Under the pieces are notes generated by a model. It saw only the letters and a program-made list of their open reading frames with translations, did no database searches and was not told where the DNA came from. Below are positions 56,299 through 64,000 of a stretch of DNA of 64,000 bases, piece by piece. A program made the position numbers and the translations under genes. Each line of letters starts with the position of its first letter. Positions within the stretch are counted from its first letter, which is position 1. Source of the DNA: Mycobacterium colombiense (lineage in GTDB: Bacteria > Actinomycetota > Actinomycetes > Mycobacteriales > Mycobacteriaceae); assembly GCF_001953985.1 (NCBI RefSeq), contig NZ_MBEI01000050.1:1-64000 (forward strand), given 5' to 3'.

Positions 56299-59200
56299 CT
56301 CTGCCTCAGTACAAAGGATTCGTCCAGCATTCGGTGCGCCTCGGCCAGCCGGCCACGGGCGTCCAGCCTCTGGCAGGCCTCGAGGTAGGTCTTCGACAAC
56401 TCGACGTAGTCGTCCGACTTGCCGTCCGCCCTGGCCAGCAGGGCGCGGGATTTCAGCCACCACAGATCCAGCCCCGTGATGCCGGCCTCCCGCACCAGCC
56501 ATCGATCGATTATTTGGTGTGCTTCGGCGAGGTCGGCGGCGGATCCCCGGTCCACGAGCAGCACGACGAGCGCCTCGCCCGCACAGCCCACGAAGGTTCT
56601 GGTGCCGTTGTCGAAGTGCTGCCAGAACGTCGGACAAAGCCCGTCGATGGCCTCATCGCTTCGCCCCTTGCGGGCGGCATCGGTGGCCAGATCGGCATCA
56701 ATGGTCGGCAACGCGATGGCCACCAGCTTGTGCTTCTGGATCAGGGTGCGCGCGTGCTGAAGCAGATCGATCGCCTCATCGCGAGCGGAATCCTCCGCGC
56801 GTAGCAGGACCGTCCCATAGGCCCATTCCGTGGCGATGATGCCGCTGACCTCACCGAAAGACTCCGCGCGTCGCAAAGCCTCCCTTGTGTGGTCAACGAG
56901 GTCGTCAGCCTTGCACATGCCCACTGCCGCAACGATTCCCGAGTAATACGTGATCATCGCATGGTCGAGAGGGGCGAGCGTGCGCCCCTGTTGGATCGAC
57001 TCTCGAAAATGCCGTCTACCTTCCTCGGAGTCACCGAGGCAAATCTCGATGACCCCGCGGAGCGCTTGCGCCGCAACGGTTTCGTTCGGCGGCACGTCAT
57101 CAGGAAGTGCCAGTATCGCGTCGATTGCCCGCAACGCACGGTCAAACTCGCATACGGCGAACCACATATTGGCCACCGAATTGAGAATTATGGCCTTCGT
57201 CGCCGCGTCGCACACAATGCCGTCGACCATGTCCTCGAGCTCCGATGCCAGCGCCACGGCTTCGGGAACCCGCACGTCGTTGAGACTGAACGACCAGATA
57301 CGCCCGGCGGTCGCCAGCGCGAACGGGGTCAGGTCGCCGGAGCGCATGGTGAGATCACGAAGCTCTTCGTATACATCGTCGGTGCCAAACGCGTCGGTGA
57401 CATAAAGCGCGGTAGAAATCAGCATGGCGCGGGGTTCGATTCGCATGGCAATCACGTCGTCGTTGTCATCGGCCAACGCGTCGGCGATTCGGCGTGCGCT
57501 CTCCCATTCCGCCCGCGCAGCGCGGATGCCGCGCGGCCGAAGCCATTCCGCTGCACGCAGATGCCAGCGGTAAGCCTGGACGAGTTCGCCGCCCGCCTCC
57601 AGGTGTCTGGCAATCAATGCGGCATTGTCGTCGCCGGCACCGGAGCCGCGCGCCTCGATCGCGGCGGCCAGCCGACGGTGGGCCTGTCCGCGGATGGCGC
57701 TCAACTGTGACTCGTAGGCGACTGTGCGCACCAGCGGATGGTGGAAGCAATATCGTTGTCGCGGAACGAATTCGACCTGATCGATCAGCTCGGCCGACAC
57801 CAGCTCGGCCAAGCGTGTTGACATGCTTTCCGGCAACAGCGCATGCAGTGTGTCCACGTCGAAGTGGTTACCGATGACCGCCGCGGCGTTAAGAATCGAC
57901 TTCGTGTGCGCGGGCAGCCGATCGATGCGGGCTGCAAGTACCGCTTGCACGGTTGGGGGAACGGCGATCTCGCTGTCATCGCCCGTCAGGCGGTAACCAC
58001 CACGACTACCCGACAAAACGCCGCGGCCCGCAAGGTCGCGAACGATTTCCTCGGCGAAGAATGGATTACCGGCCGCCGCGGTCGCAATTCGCTCGGCCAG
58101 GCCCCTCAGCGACGGATCGGCACCCAGGAGGTGGCCGACCAGGCGGACTGACATCGATTCGGTCAGTGGCTGCAGCCTCATAGTCTGCTTCGATCGGTGG
58201 TGCAGCGCCCCGTGAAATTCTGGCCGGTAGGTCGTGACGAACAGCGACATCGTCCCGTCGAGTGCGGTGGCGAAATCAGCAAGCACGTCGTCGCTCTGTT
58301 CATCGATCCAGTGCGCGTCCTCGAGTACGAACACGGTTCGACCGGGACGGGTCCGAACAGCATGCGCCCCAATTTCGATCAGCCGCCGCCGCCTGGCTTC
58401 GGCGCTGAGCTGCAGAGGAAGGGCCGCGCTGTCGGCGATGCCCATGGCCTCGAATAGGATCTGCGCGTCGTCGGAGGGCGGTCGGAGCAGCCCGGGGCAT
58501 TGTGAGCTCGCATGTTCGCGGGCCTCGCCGGGGCTGAGCCCTTCCACCTTGAACATCGCACGCAGCAGGCGCGATAGCGCGCGGAACGCAAGCGCGCTGG
58601 TGTGGGCTTCGCACCGGGCGACGACAATGTCGGCGCCGTGACTCTCGGCGACCTCGGTGAATTCGCGCAACAGACGACTCTTGCCCAGCCCGGGCGGACC
58701 GACAATTCCGACGAGGCAGCCGGGATGCGTGTCGAAAAGGCTTCGCAACAGGTGCATCTCCGTATCGCGGCCCAGCATCAGGCCTTCTTGGCGGCCCAAC
58801 ACCATCCGCTCGGACGACATGGCGAGGAGTTGTCGGGCGGGCACGGGCACGTCGGCTCCCTTGACGAGAACGTCTTCTACGGGCCCCAGCTGGGCGGCGT
58901 TCTCGACGAGGCGTGCCGTGGAGAGCGAGCACATGACTCCGCCCGGCGGGGCGGCCGCCTCCATGCGTTGCGCCATTCCGACGGGATGACCGACGGCGGT
59001 GTATCTTCCTTGGCCGGAGCCGATTTCGCCGGCGATCACTTCGCCCGAGTTCAACCCGACTCGGATTTGCAGGGTGACGCCATCACGGCGAAGCACTTCA
59101 GCGGCGAGCTCTTTGGTGATGGAGTGGATCTCCAGGGCTGAAATGCACGCACGCAGCGCATGATCCTCAAGGGCCGCTGGGGCACCGAAAAGAGCCATCA

Positions 59201-59489
59201 AGCCGTCGCCGGTGAACTTGTCGACGGTGCCGTGATAGCGCTGCACCACCGCGGCCGCCCGGTTGAACATGTCGTTCATGATTTGTTGGAGGCGTTCCGC
59301 GTCGATCGCAGCCGCGAGCTTCATCGAGCCGACGACATCGGCGAACAGCACCGTTACTTGTTTGTATTCGCCGCTGGCCGGTCTCGGAGTGACGGGAGAG
59401 CCGCACACGTCGCAGAAGCGCGCCTTGGCGCGCAGGTCGTTACCACACAGCTCACACCGGCTGGTGGCCTCGCTGACCGGGCTAGCCAT
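56295..59489 (-). CDS. Adenylate cyclase-ATPase regulator with N-terminal zinc ribbon
   Basis: A 1064-aa multidomain protein. Residues about 12-32 form a zinc ribbon (CELCGNDL...CDVCGSP). A class III cyclase domain follows (about 45-190), with metal Asp residues in ADVVGSM and FTGDGLMALFG and the IRVGLNSGEVIAG strand. An AAA/STAND ATPase comes next (Walker A GPPGLGKSRL near 265, Walker B VFVLEDAHW), then long TPR-like helical repeats. There is no HTH, unlike the LuxR protein nearby. I chose ATG 59489 with AGGAG about 7 nt upstream; GTG 59492 is adjacent. cAMP signalling is inferred from the intact cyclase motifs. It is co-transcribed with the glycosyltransferase and divergent from an FAD monooxygenase. 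Confidence 0.92.
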   Translation of the reverse strand: MASPVSEATSRCELCGNDLRAKARFCDVCGSPVTPRPASGEYKQVTVLFADVVGSMKLAAAIDAERLQQIMNDMFNRAAAVVQRYHGTVDKFTGDGLMALFGAPAALEDHALRACISALEIHSITKELAAEVLRRDGVTLQIRVGLNSGEVIAGEIGSGQGRYTAVGHPVGMAQRMEAAAPPGGVMCSLSTARLVENAAQLGPVEDVLVKGADVPVPARQLLAMSSERMVLGRQEGLMLGRDTEMHLLRSLFDTHPGCLVGIVGPPGLGKSRLLREFTEVAESHGADIVVARCEAHTSALAFRALSRLLRAMFKVEGLSPGEAREHASSQCPGLLRPPSDDAQILFEAMGIADSAALPLQLSAEARRRRLIEIGAHAVRTRPGRTVFVLEDAHWIDEQSDDVLADFATALDGTMSLFVTTYRPEFHGALHHRSKQTMRLQPLTESMSVRLVGHLLGADPSLRGLAERIATAAAGNPFFAEEIVRDLAGRGVLSGSRGGYRLTGDDSEIAVPPTVQAVLAARIDRLPAHTKSILNAAAVIGNHFDVDTLHALLPESMSTRLAELVSAELIDQVEFVPRQRYCFHHPLVRTVAYESQLSAIRGQAHRRLAAAIEARGSGAGDDNAALIARHLEAGGELVQAYRWHLRAAEWLRPRGIRAARAEWESARRIADALADDNDDVIAMRIEPRAMLISTALYVTDAFGTDDVYEELRDLTMRSGDLTPFALATAGRIWSFSLNDVRVPEAVALASELEDMVDGIVCDAATKAIILNSVANMWFAVCEFDRALRAIDAILALPDDVPPNETVAAQALRGVIEICLGDSEEGRRHFRESIQQGRTLAPLDHAMITYYSGIVAAVGMCKADDLVDHTREALRRAESFGEVSGIIATEWAYGTVLLRAEDSARDEAIDLLQHARTLIQKHKLVAIALPTIDADLATDAARKGRSDEAIDGLCPTFWQHFDNGTRTFVGCAGEALVVLLVDRGSAADLAEAHQIIDRWLVREAGITGLDLWWLKSRALLARADGKSDDYVELSKTYLEACQRLDARGRLAEAHRMLDESFVLRQR

Positions 59490-59734
59490 CACCGATCTCC
59501 TGCGCCGTCAAATCCCCCGCGTGATCCTCATGATCGCCCATAGCGTTGCGTGGCGGCAGATATCCGCGAAACCAGCTCCTTGGAAGGCTGGGAAGACGCC
59601 CTCCGGCGAGGGCCTCGCGGGGGCGACCGGACATTCTGCACCCGCAAGTCGCGTACCCGACTACGCTATCGGCGCCTACCGCGCGCTGTGAGCATGACTT
59701 TCGTCAGCTAGCGGGTGAGCACAGGCGGTGGGCA

Positions 59735-61144
59735 ATGGCAACGATCGGCAATCACGCGGTGGTATTGGGAGCGAGCATGGCCGGTCTGGTGGCCGCGCGA
59801 TCGCTCAGCGAGTTCTTCGGCACGGTCACAGTGGTGGAGCGCGATCCGCTGCCCGACATCCCTCCCGAAACGGCCTCCGCTCGTCGCGGTGTGCCGCAGG
59901 GTCGCCACCTGCACGGCCTGCTGCCCCGCGGCGCCCTGGTGCTCGAGCAATTGTTCCCCGGCGTCCTCGATGCGATGGTCATCGACGGCGCGCATCACCT
60001 GGATGGCCGTGATCTCTCGCGGCTGTACTACCGATTGGGCGACCATCTCATGGTGCGTTCGGGGGGCGCCCCTTCGTTCGCCGCCTATCTGGCCACTCGG
60101 CCTTTCCTCGAGGAGCATGTCCGAGCGCGACTGCGCCGGATCCCCACGGTCACGCTGCTCGACGAGCACGACATCGTGGACTTGACCACGACAGCAGACC
60201 GCCGCCGTGTGACCGGCGTCCGGGTGGTCGACCGTCGCACCCGCGACGGCGTCACGCTGAGCGCGGACCTGGTGCTCGACGCCACCGGGCGCGGCGCGCG
60301 CACCCCGGCGTGGCTGACCGCGCTGGGCTACCAGCGCCCTCCCGAGGTTCACGTGCCGGTGCAGCTGACCTACGTGAGCCAACGCCTGCGGATGGCGCCG
60401 GAAGCGTTGCACGAATTCGGTTTCATCGTCGGAGCGGTGCCGGGCCGCCCGCGCGGGCTGGGCATGTTGCGCTCGGAGAACGACACCTGGATGTTGACCG
60501 TGTACGGCATAGCCGGCCACGGGCCGCGGCCGGACCTGGCGTCGATGTGCGAGTTCGTCGAGGACTGCGCACCCGCCCATCTGCTGGCCGCGGTCCGAGC
60601 CGCCGAACCCATCGGCGACCCCACCCGGCACGGTCAGCCCTCCAGCCAGTGGCGCCGCTACGACAAGATGCAGCGCTTCCCGGAGGGCCTGCTGGTGATG
60701 GGCGACGCGATCTGCAGCTTCAACCCGATCTACGGTCAGGGCATGACGGTCGCCGCGCTGGAGGCGGTGGCGCTGCGCGACTGCTTGTCCCAGGGCACAG
60801 AGGATTTGGCGCGGCGATTCTTCCGGGCCGCCGCGGTGCCAATCCGCCAGGCGTGGGAGCTGTCGGCCAACCCGGACCTGTGCCTGCCCGAGATCGAGGG
60901 CACGCCCCCGCTGCTCACCCGGCTGCTCAACGGGTACGTCGATCGCATACTCGCCGCGACCGAATACGACCCCGTCGCGGTCGATCGGTTCGTCAGGGTC
61001 ACCTCACTCATCGATCCCGCTTCCCGGCTGCTGCGCCCGGGCATGATGTGGCGGGCCGCGTGCGCGAACCTTCGCCGACCGCGACTTGGCGACGAGCAGC
61101 CGGCTCGCGACAACGGCGACCTGGCCGGGAGCGTCGCCCGCTAG
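59735..61144 (+). CDS. FAD-dependent monooxygenase/oxidoreductase
   Basis: A 469-aa flavoprotein of the UbiH/geranylgeranyl-reductase-like group. The N-terminal FAD motif is VVLGASMAGLVAARSL (GxSxAG, variant of GxGxxG), and GDAICSFNPIYGQGMTVAAL (about 322-341) is the canonical GD-FNP FAD motif. LDATGRGARTPAWL is also typical. The substrate is unknown; hydroxylation or epoxidation of a lipophilic aromatic or terpenoid is possible. I chose ATG 59735. The 245-nt divergent gap to the cyclase holds both promoters, and I recognise no operator in it. The stop interlocks in CTAG with the convergent GDPD gene. Confidence 0.87.
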   Translation: MATIGNHAVVLGASMAGLVAARSLSEFFGTVTVVERDPLPDIPPETASARRGVPQGRHLHGLLPRGALVLEQLFPGVLDAMVIDGAHHLDGRDLSRLYYRLGDHLMVRSGGAPSFAAYLATRPFLEEHVRARLRRIPTVTLLDEHDIVDLTTTADRRRVTGVRVVDRRTRDGVTLSADLVLDATGRGARTPAWLTALGYQRPPEVHVPVQLTYVSQRLRMAPEALHEFGFIVGAVPGRPRGLGMLRSENDTWMLTVYGIAGHGPRPDLASMCEFVEDCAPAHLLAAVRAAEPIGDPTRHGQPSSQWRRYDKMQRFPEGLLVMGDAICSFNPIYGQGMTVAALEAVALRDCLSQGTEDLARRFFRAAAVPIRQAWELSANPDLCLPEIEGTPPLLTRLLNGYVDRILAATEYDPVAVDRFVRVTSLIDPASRLLRPGMMWRAACANLRRPRLGDEQPARDNGDLAGSVAR

Positions 61145-62133
61145 CCCCGCCGGTAGGCCGGCGGCAACGGCATCGCCAGTTCGGCGAGCACGCCACGCAG
61201 CAGCGTCGGATAGTCGGTGATGATGCCGTCGACCCCGTATCCGACCTGCTGACGCATGGCGGCTGCATCATCCACCGTCCATGGAATCACCTTGAGCCCC
61301 AACGCATGTGCGCGGTCGACGTACGCCTGACCGGTGACCAGTTGATAGTCCGGCGAGACGATCCCGGCGCCCACCATCCGCGCGCCGATCAGCGGATCGC
61401 CGATGAGCGTGGGGTTTTCGCCCGCCAGCCAGGGCGAGTCCGGCGCCCAGGTGTGCCCGTCGTATAGGGCCACCAACGGAATTGACGGATCGGCGCCCCG
61501 CACCAGCGGCAGGGTGCGCCAGTCGAAGCTCTGGATCTCCACCCGGTCGCCCTTGCCCGCGGACCTGACCGCGGCCAAGATCACGTCGACGAACTCCTGC
61601 GGCTCGGCCGATGTGCCGGGCCGGTCGGCCTCCACCTTGGTTTCGATGTTGTAGCGGATCCCGTCGGCGCGGTAAGAGTCGGCGAGCGCGAAAACCTGCG
61701 GCAGCGTCGCTATCTTGTTGCCGCGCACCACCTCGGCGCGGGGATACTCGTCGAGCAGGCGGCCGCAGTCCAGGGTGTCGAGCTGCGCCAGGGTGAGCTC
61801 GTGCACGAGCTTGCCGACGTAGGGGTACTGCGGGTCACCGGCGAACGCCGGCGCGGTGTCGGCGCACTTCTCGGCCTGGATCGTCGGGTCATGCCACACC
61901 AGCGGTTGGCCGTCCTTGGTCAGGACGACGTCGAGTTCCAATGTGCTGACGCCCAATTCGAGCGCCTTGGCGAACCCGCGCAGGGACTCCTCGCTGGTCT
62001 CGCCCCGCCCCCCGCGGTGGGCCTGCAGGTCGAAATCGGTCGCTTGGGCCCGGGCAACGCCAACCGGCCACGGCGCGACGGCCAACAGCAGCGCCACCAG
62101 CGCGGCACGAAGGCGCGCGGGCCGGCCGGGCAC
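61141..62133 (-). CDS. Secreted glycerophosphodiester phosphodiesterase
   Basis: A 330-aa GDPD-family TIM barrel with an N-terminal signal peptide (RLRAALVALLLAVAPWPVGV, then ARAQA, cut likely after ARA). The active-site motif is LQAHRGGRGETSEES (about 37-51; HRG), with the metal ligands in ELDVVLTKDG (about 67-76; ExD) and VWHDPTIQ. It hydrolyses glycerophosphodiesters to sn-glycerol-3-phosphate outside the membrane. The start is GTG 62133, 5 nt downstream of the rlmB stop in the same direction. Confidence 0.93.
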   Translation of the reverse strand: MPGRPARLRAALVALLLAVAPWPVGVARAQATDFDLQAHRGGRGETSEESLRGFAKALELGVSTLELDVVLTKDGQPLVWHDPTIQAEKCADTAPAFAGDPQYPYVGKLVHELTLAQLDTLDCGRLLDEYPRAEVVRGNKIATLPQVFALADSYRADGIRYNIETKVEADRPGTSAEPQEFVDVILAAVRSAGKGDRVEIQSFDWRTLPLVRGADPSIPLVALYDGHTWAPDSPWLAGENPTLIGDPLIGARMVGAGIVSPDYQLVTGQAYVDRAHALGLKVIPWTVDDAAAMRQQVGYGVDGIITDYPTLLRGVLAELAMPLPPAYRRG

Positions 62134-62138
62134 CGGGG

Positions 62139-63071
62139 TTATCCCCTGCGCTGGCGGGTGATTTCGGCGAGTACCACCCCGGCGGCCACCGACGCGTTCA
62201 GCGATTCGGTGTCTCCGGCCATTGGGATGGAAACGACTTCGTCGCAGTTCTGCCGCACCAAGCGCGACAGCCCCTTGCCTTCCGAACCCACGACGACCAC
62301 CAGCGGATCGGTGCCGTCGATGTCGTCGACCGTGGTGTCACCGCCGGCGTCCAGGCCGATCACCCGCAGGCCGCGCCCGGCCCAATCGGTCAGCGTCCGA
62401 TTGAGATTCGTGGCGCGTGCCACCGCGATGCGGGCGGCGGCTCCGGCGCTGGTGCGCCAGGCGACCGCCGTCACCGACGCCGACCGGCGCTGCGGGATCA
62501 GCACCCCGTGGCCGCCGAAGGCCGCCACCGAACGGACGATGGCGCCCAGGTTACGGGGGTCGGAGATGTTGTCCAGCGCGACCAGCAGCGCCGGCGGCGA
62601 GGCGAGTGCGGCGGCAACCAGGTCGTCGGGGTGGGCGTAGTTGTAGGGCGGCACCTGCAGCGCGATCCCCTGATGCAGGTGGTTGCTGGTCATCCGATCC
62701 AGATCGGTACGCGGTACCTCGAGGATGGAGATACCCAAATCGGCTGCGCGGGTGACGGATTCGGTGAGCCGTTCGTCGGCTTCGGTGCCCAGCGCCACGT
62801 AGAGCGCGGTGGCCGGCACCCCCGCGCGCAGGCATTCGAGCACCGGGTTGCGGCCCAGTACCGTCTCGGCTTCGTCGGTCCGGCCCCGCGCCGGCCGACG
62901 GCTCTGGGCCTTGGCGCGCTTGGCGGCCGGGTGGTTCGGGCGCATATGCGCGGGCGGGGTGGGGCCACGTCCTTCCAGGCCGCGGCGGCGCTGGCCGCCC
63001 GAACCTACGGTCGGGCCCTTCTTGGTGCCCTCTTTGCGGATCGCCCCACGGCGACGCGAGTTGCCGGCCAT
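62139..63071 (-). CDS. rlmB: 23S rRNA 2'-O-methyltransferase, SpoU/TrmH family (RlmB-type)
   Basis: A 310-aa SPOUT methyltransferase. The first 60 residues are basic and disordered ([20 protein letters not shown]), then the L30e-like substrate-binding domain starts at [14 protein letters not shown]. The trefoil-knot SAM domain shows [17 protein letters not shown] (about 194-210), [13 protein letters not shown] (about 265-277) and the ending [18 protein letters not shown]. It methylates 23S rRNA (G2251 type). ATG 63071 lies immediately after the cysS stop, so the pair is coupled, as in other mycobacteria. Confidence 0.95.
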   Translation of the reverse strand: MAGNSRRRGAIRKEGTKKGPTVGSGGQRRRGLEGRGPTPPAHMRPNHPAAKRAKAQSRRPARGRTDEAETVLGRNPVLECLRAGVPATALYVALGTEADERLTESVTRAADLGISILEVPRTDLDRMTSNHLHQGIALQVPPYNYAHPDDLVAAALASPPALLVALDNISDPRNLGAIVRSVAAFGGHGVLIPQRRSASVTAVAWRTSAGAAARIAVARATNLNRTLTDWAGRGLRVIGLDAGGDTTVDDIDGTDPLVVVVGSEGKGLSRLVRQNCDEVVSIPMAGDTESLNASVAAGVVLAEITRQRRG

Positions 63072-64000
63072 CTAGTTGTCGCGCTTTTCTTCCCGGGCCG
63101 AAAGCTCCCACTGCGGCCCGTCGGCGGTATCGGTGACCTCGATGCCGGCGTACTTGAGCCGGTCGCGGATCTCGTCGGCGAGCGCCCAGTTGCGTTCCTC
63201 GCGCGCCTTCTGCCGGTTCTCCAGCTCCGCCTGGACCAGCACGTCGACGGCGGCCAGCGCCGCCGACGTTTCGTCGCGGGTCTCCCAGCGTTCGTCCAGC
63301 GGGTCGCAACCCAGGATGCCCATCATCGCGCGGATCTCGCCGGCATGTCGCAGCGCGCCTTCGTGATCCCCGGAGTCCAGCGCCCGGTTGCCTTCGGCGC
63401 GGGCCTGGTGCACCTCGGCCAGCGCGGTGGGCACCGCCAGGTCGTCGTTGAGCGCGTCGGCAAACTTCTGCGTCCACTGCCCGGGCTCGACGCCACCGAC
63501 CCGCACCCGCACGCGGTGCAGGAATTCCTCAACGCCCACATAGGCTTTCACCGCGTCCTGCAGGGCCACCTCGGAGAACTCCAGCATCGACCGGTAATGC
63601 GCGCTGCCCAGGTAGTAGCGCAGTTCGGCGGCGCGCACGCGTTGCAGCAGCGCCGGTATGGCCAGCACGTTGCCCAGCGACTTGCTCATCTTCTCGCCGC
63701 CCATCGTCACCCAGCCGTTGTGCAGCCAGTAACGGGCGAAGCCGTCGCCGGCCGCGCGGCTCTGGGCGATCTCGTTCTCGTGGTGCGGGAAGACCAAGTC
63801 CATTCCGCCGCAATGGATATCGAATTCCGGACCCAGATACGTGCGGGCCATTGCGGAGCATTCCAGGTGCCAGCCCGGGCGTCCGCGGCCCCACGGGGTG
63901 GGCCAGGACGGCTCGCCGGGCTTGGCGGCCTTCCACAGCGTGAAGTCACGCTGATCGCGTTTGCAGGTGGCCACGCCTTCGCCCTGGTGGACGTCGTCGA
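63072..64000 (-). CDS. cysS: Cysteinyl-tRNA synthetase, C-terminal part
   Basis: The gene enters from the right edge; about 309 codons to the stop are present. The reading frame is open to base 64000 ([15 protein letters not shown]...), so the true start is outside. Visible class I features are the zinc-ligand region WHLECSAM (Cys), [19 protein letters not shown] (Cys/His ligands) and the KMSKS loop in [11 protein letters not shown]. It charges tRNA-Cys. The C-terminal anticodon-binding helices end at [11 protein letters not shown]. Downstream rlmB starts at the next base. Confidence 0.96.
   Translation of the reverse strand, partial: DDVHQGEGVATCKRDQRDFTLWKAAKPGEPSWPTPWGRGRPGWHLECSAMARTYLGPEFDIHCGGMDLVFPHHENEIAQSRAAGDGFARYWLHNGWVTMGGEKMSKSLGNVLAIPALLQRVRAAELRYYLGSAHYRSMLEFSEVALQDAVKAYVGVEEFLHRVRVRVGGVEPGQWTQKFADALNDDLAVPTALAEVHQARAEGNRALDSGDHEGALRHAGEIRAMMGILGCDPLDERWETRDETSAALAAVDVLVQAELENRQKAREERNWALADEIRDRLKYAGIEVTDTADGPQWELSAREEKRDN

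Noticed and set aside
59490..59734. A small gene or RNA in the cyclase/monooxygenase gap
   Set aside because: No start with a ribosome binding site, no clear hairpin series and no recognised operator could be supported in this 245-nt divergent promoter region.

Overview
The window is chromosomal DNA from a high-GC actinobacterium. Gene order and protein sequences match the cholesterol-catabolism cluster of mycobacteria (the M. tuberculosis Rv3534c-Rv3580c interval). Near-identity of KstR, HsaC, HsaD, KstD and Nat to their M. tuberculosis counterparts, as I remember them, points to a slow-growing non-tuberculous Mycobacterium. I cannot name the species. Comparisons with M. tuberculosis are from memory, not from an alignment.

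Layout. 1-3549: hsaG (partial) and hsaE (ring A/B degradation), then kstD and a MaoC hydratase on the other strand. 3600-4600: a DUF559 gene bracketed by palindromic repeats, where M. tuberculosis carries PPE63. 4634-10569: the side-chain operon cyp125-chsE1-chsE2-chsH2-chsH1-ltp2, divergent from fadA5 (10691). 11877-13225: a small NTF2-like gene and two Ddn-type F420 nitroreductases. 13222-18500: two SDRs divergent from echA20-ipdA-ipdB-ipdC (rings C/D). 18526-20879: an accessory insert with a SatD/DUF3307 pair and an AraC/glyoxalase pair. 20901-30600: fadA6, kstR2, ipdF, fadE30, then fadD3-fadE31-fadE32-fadE33-aminotransferase. 30618-38310: nat, an insert (membrane/coiled-coil protein, CHAD protein, FMN glutamate-synthase-like protein), then hsaACDB. 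38469-44763: kshB, a secreted protein, a TetR/NmrA-like pair, fadE34 and the master repressor kstR. 44770-64000: LacI regulator, Zn/Mn ABC transporter behind a Zur-like box, lppH, pxpA, MBL hydrolase, arsB2, LuxR-AAA regulator, glycosyltransferase plus adenylate cyclase-ATPase, FAD monooxygenase, GDPD, rlmB and cysS (partial).

How it works together. Six KstR-type palindromes (core AACGTGTT or a close variant) lie in front of kstD/hsaE, cyp125, fadA5, hsaA/kshB (two) and kstR/fadE34. Three KstR2-type palindromes (CAAG-NN-CTTG) lie in front of Rv3549c/echA20, kstR2 and fadE30/fadD3. CYP125, FadA5, FadE34, ChsE1-ChsE2 and ChsH1-ChsH2-Ltp2 shorten the side chain. KstD, KshB (with KshA elsewhere) and HsaABCD, HsaE, HsaG open rings A/B. 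FadD3, FadE30, IpdF, EchA20, IpdAB, IpdC, FadE31-33 and FadA6 degrade the remaining rings C/D (HIP) to central metabolites.

The most unusual item is the SatD/DUF3307 pair. SatD here shows motif spacing like a class III nucleotide cyclase joined to a C-terminal helix-turn-helix, and it is translationally coupled to a membrane protein behind an AT-rich inverted repeat. No tRNA, rRNA, CRISPR array or transposase was seen.
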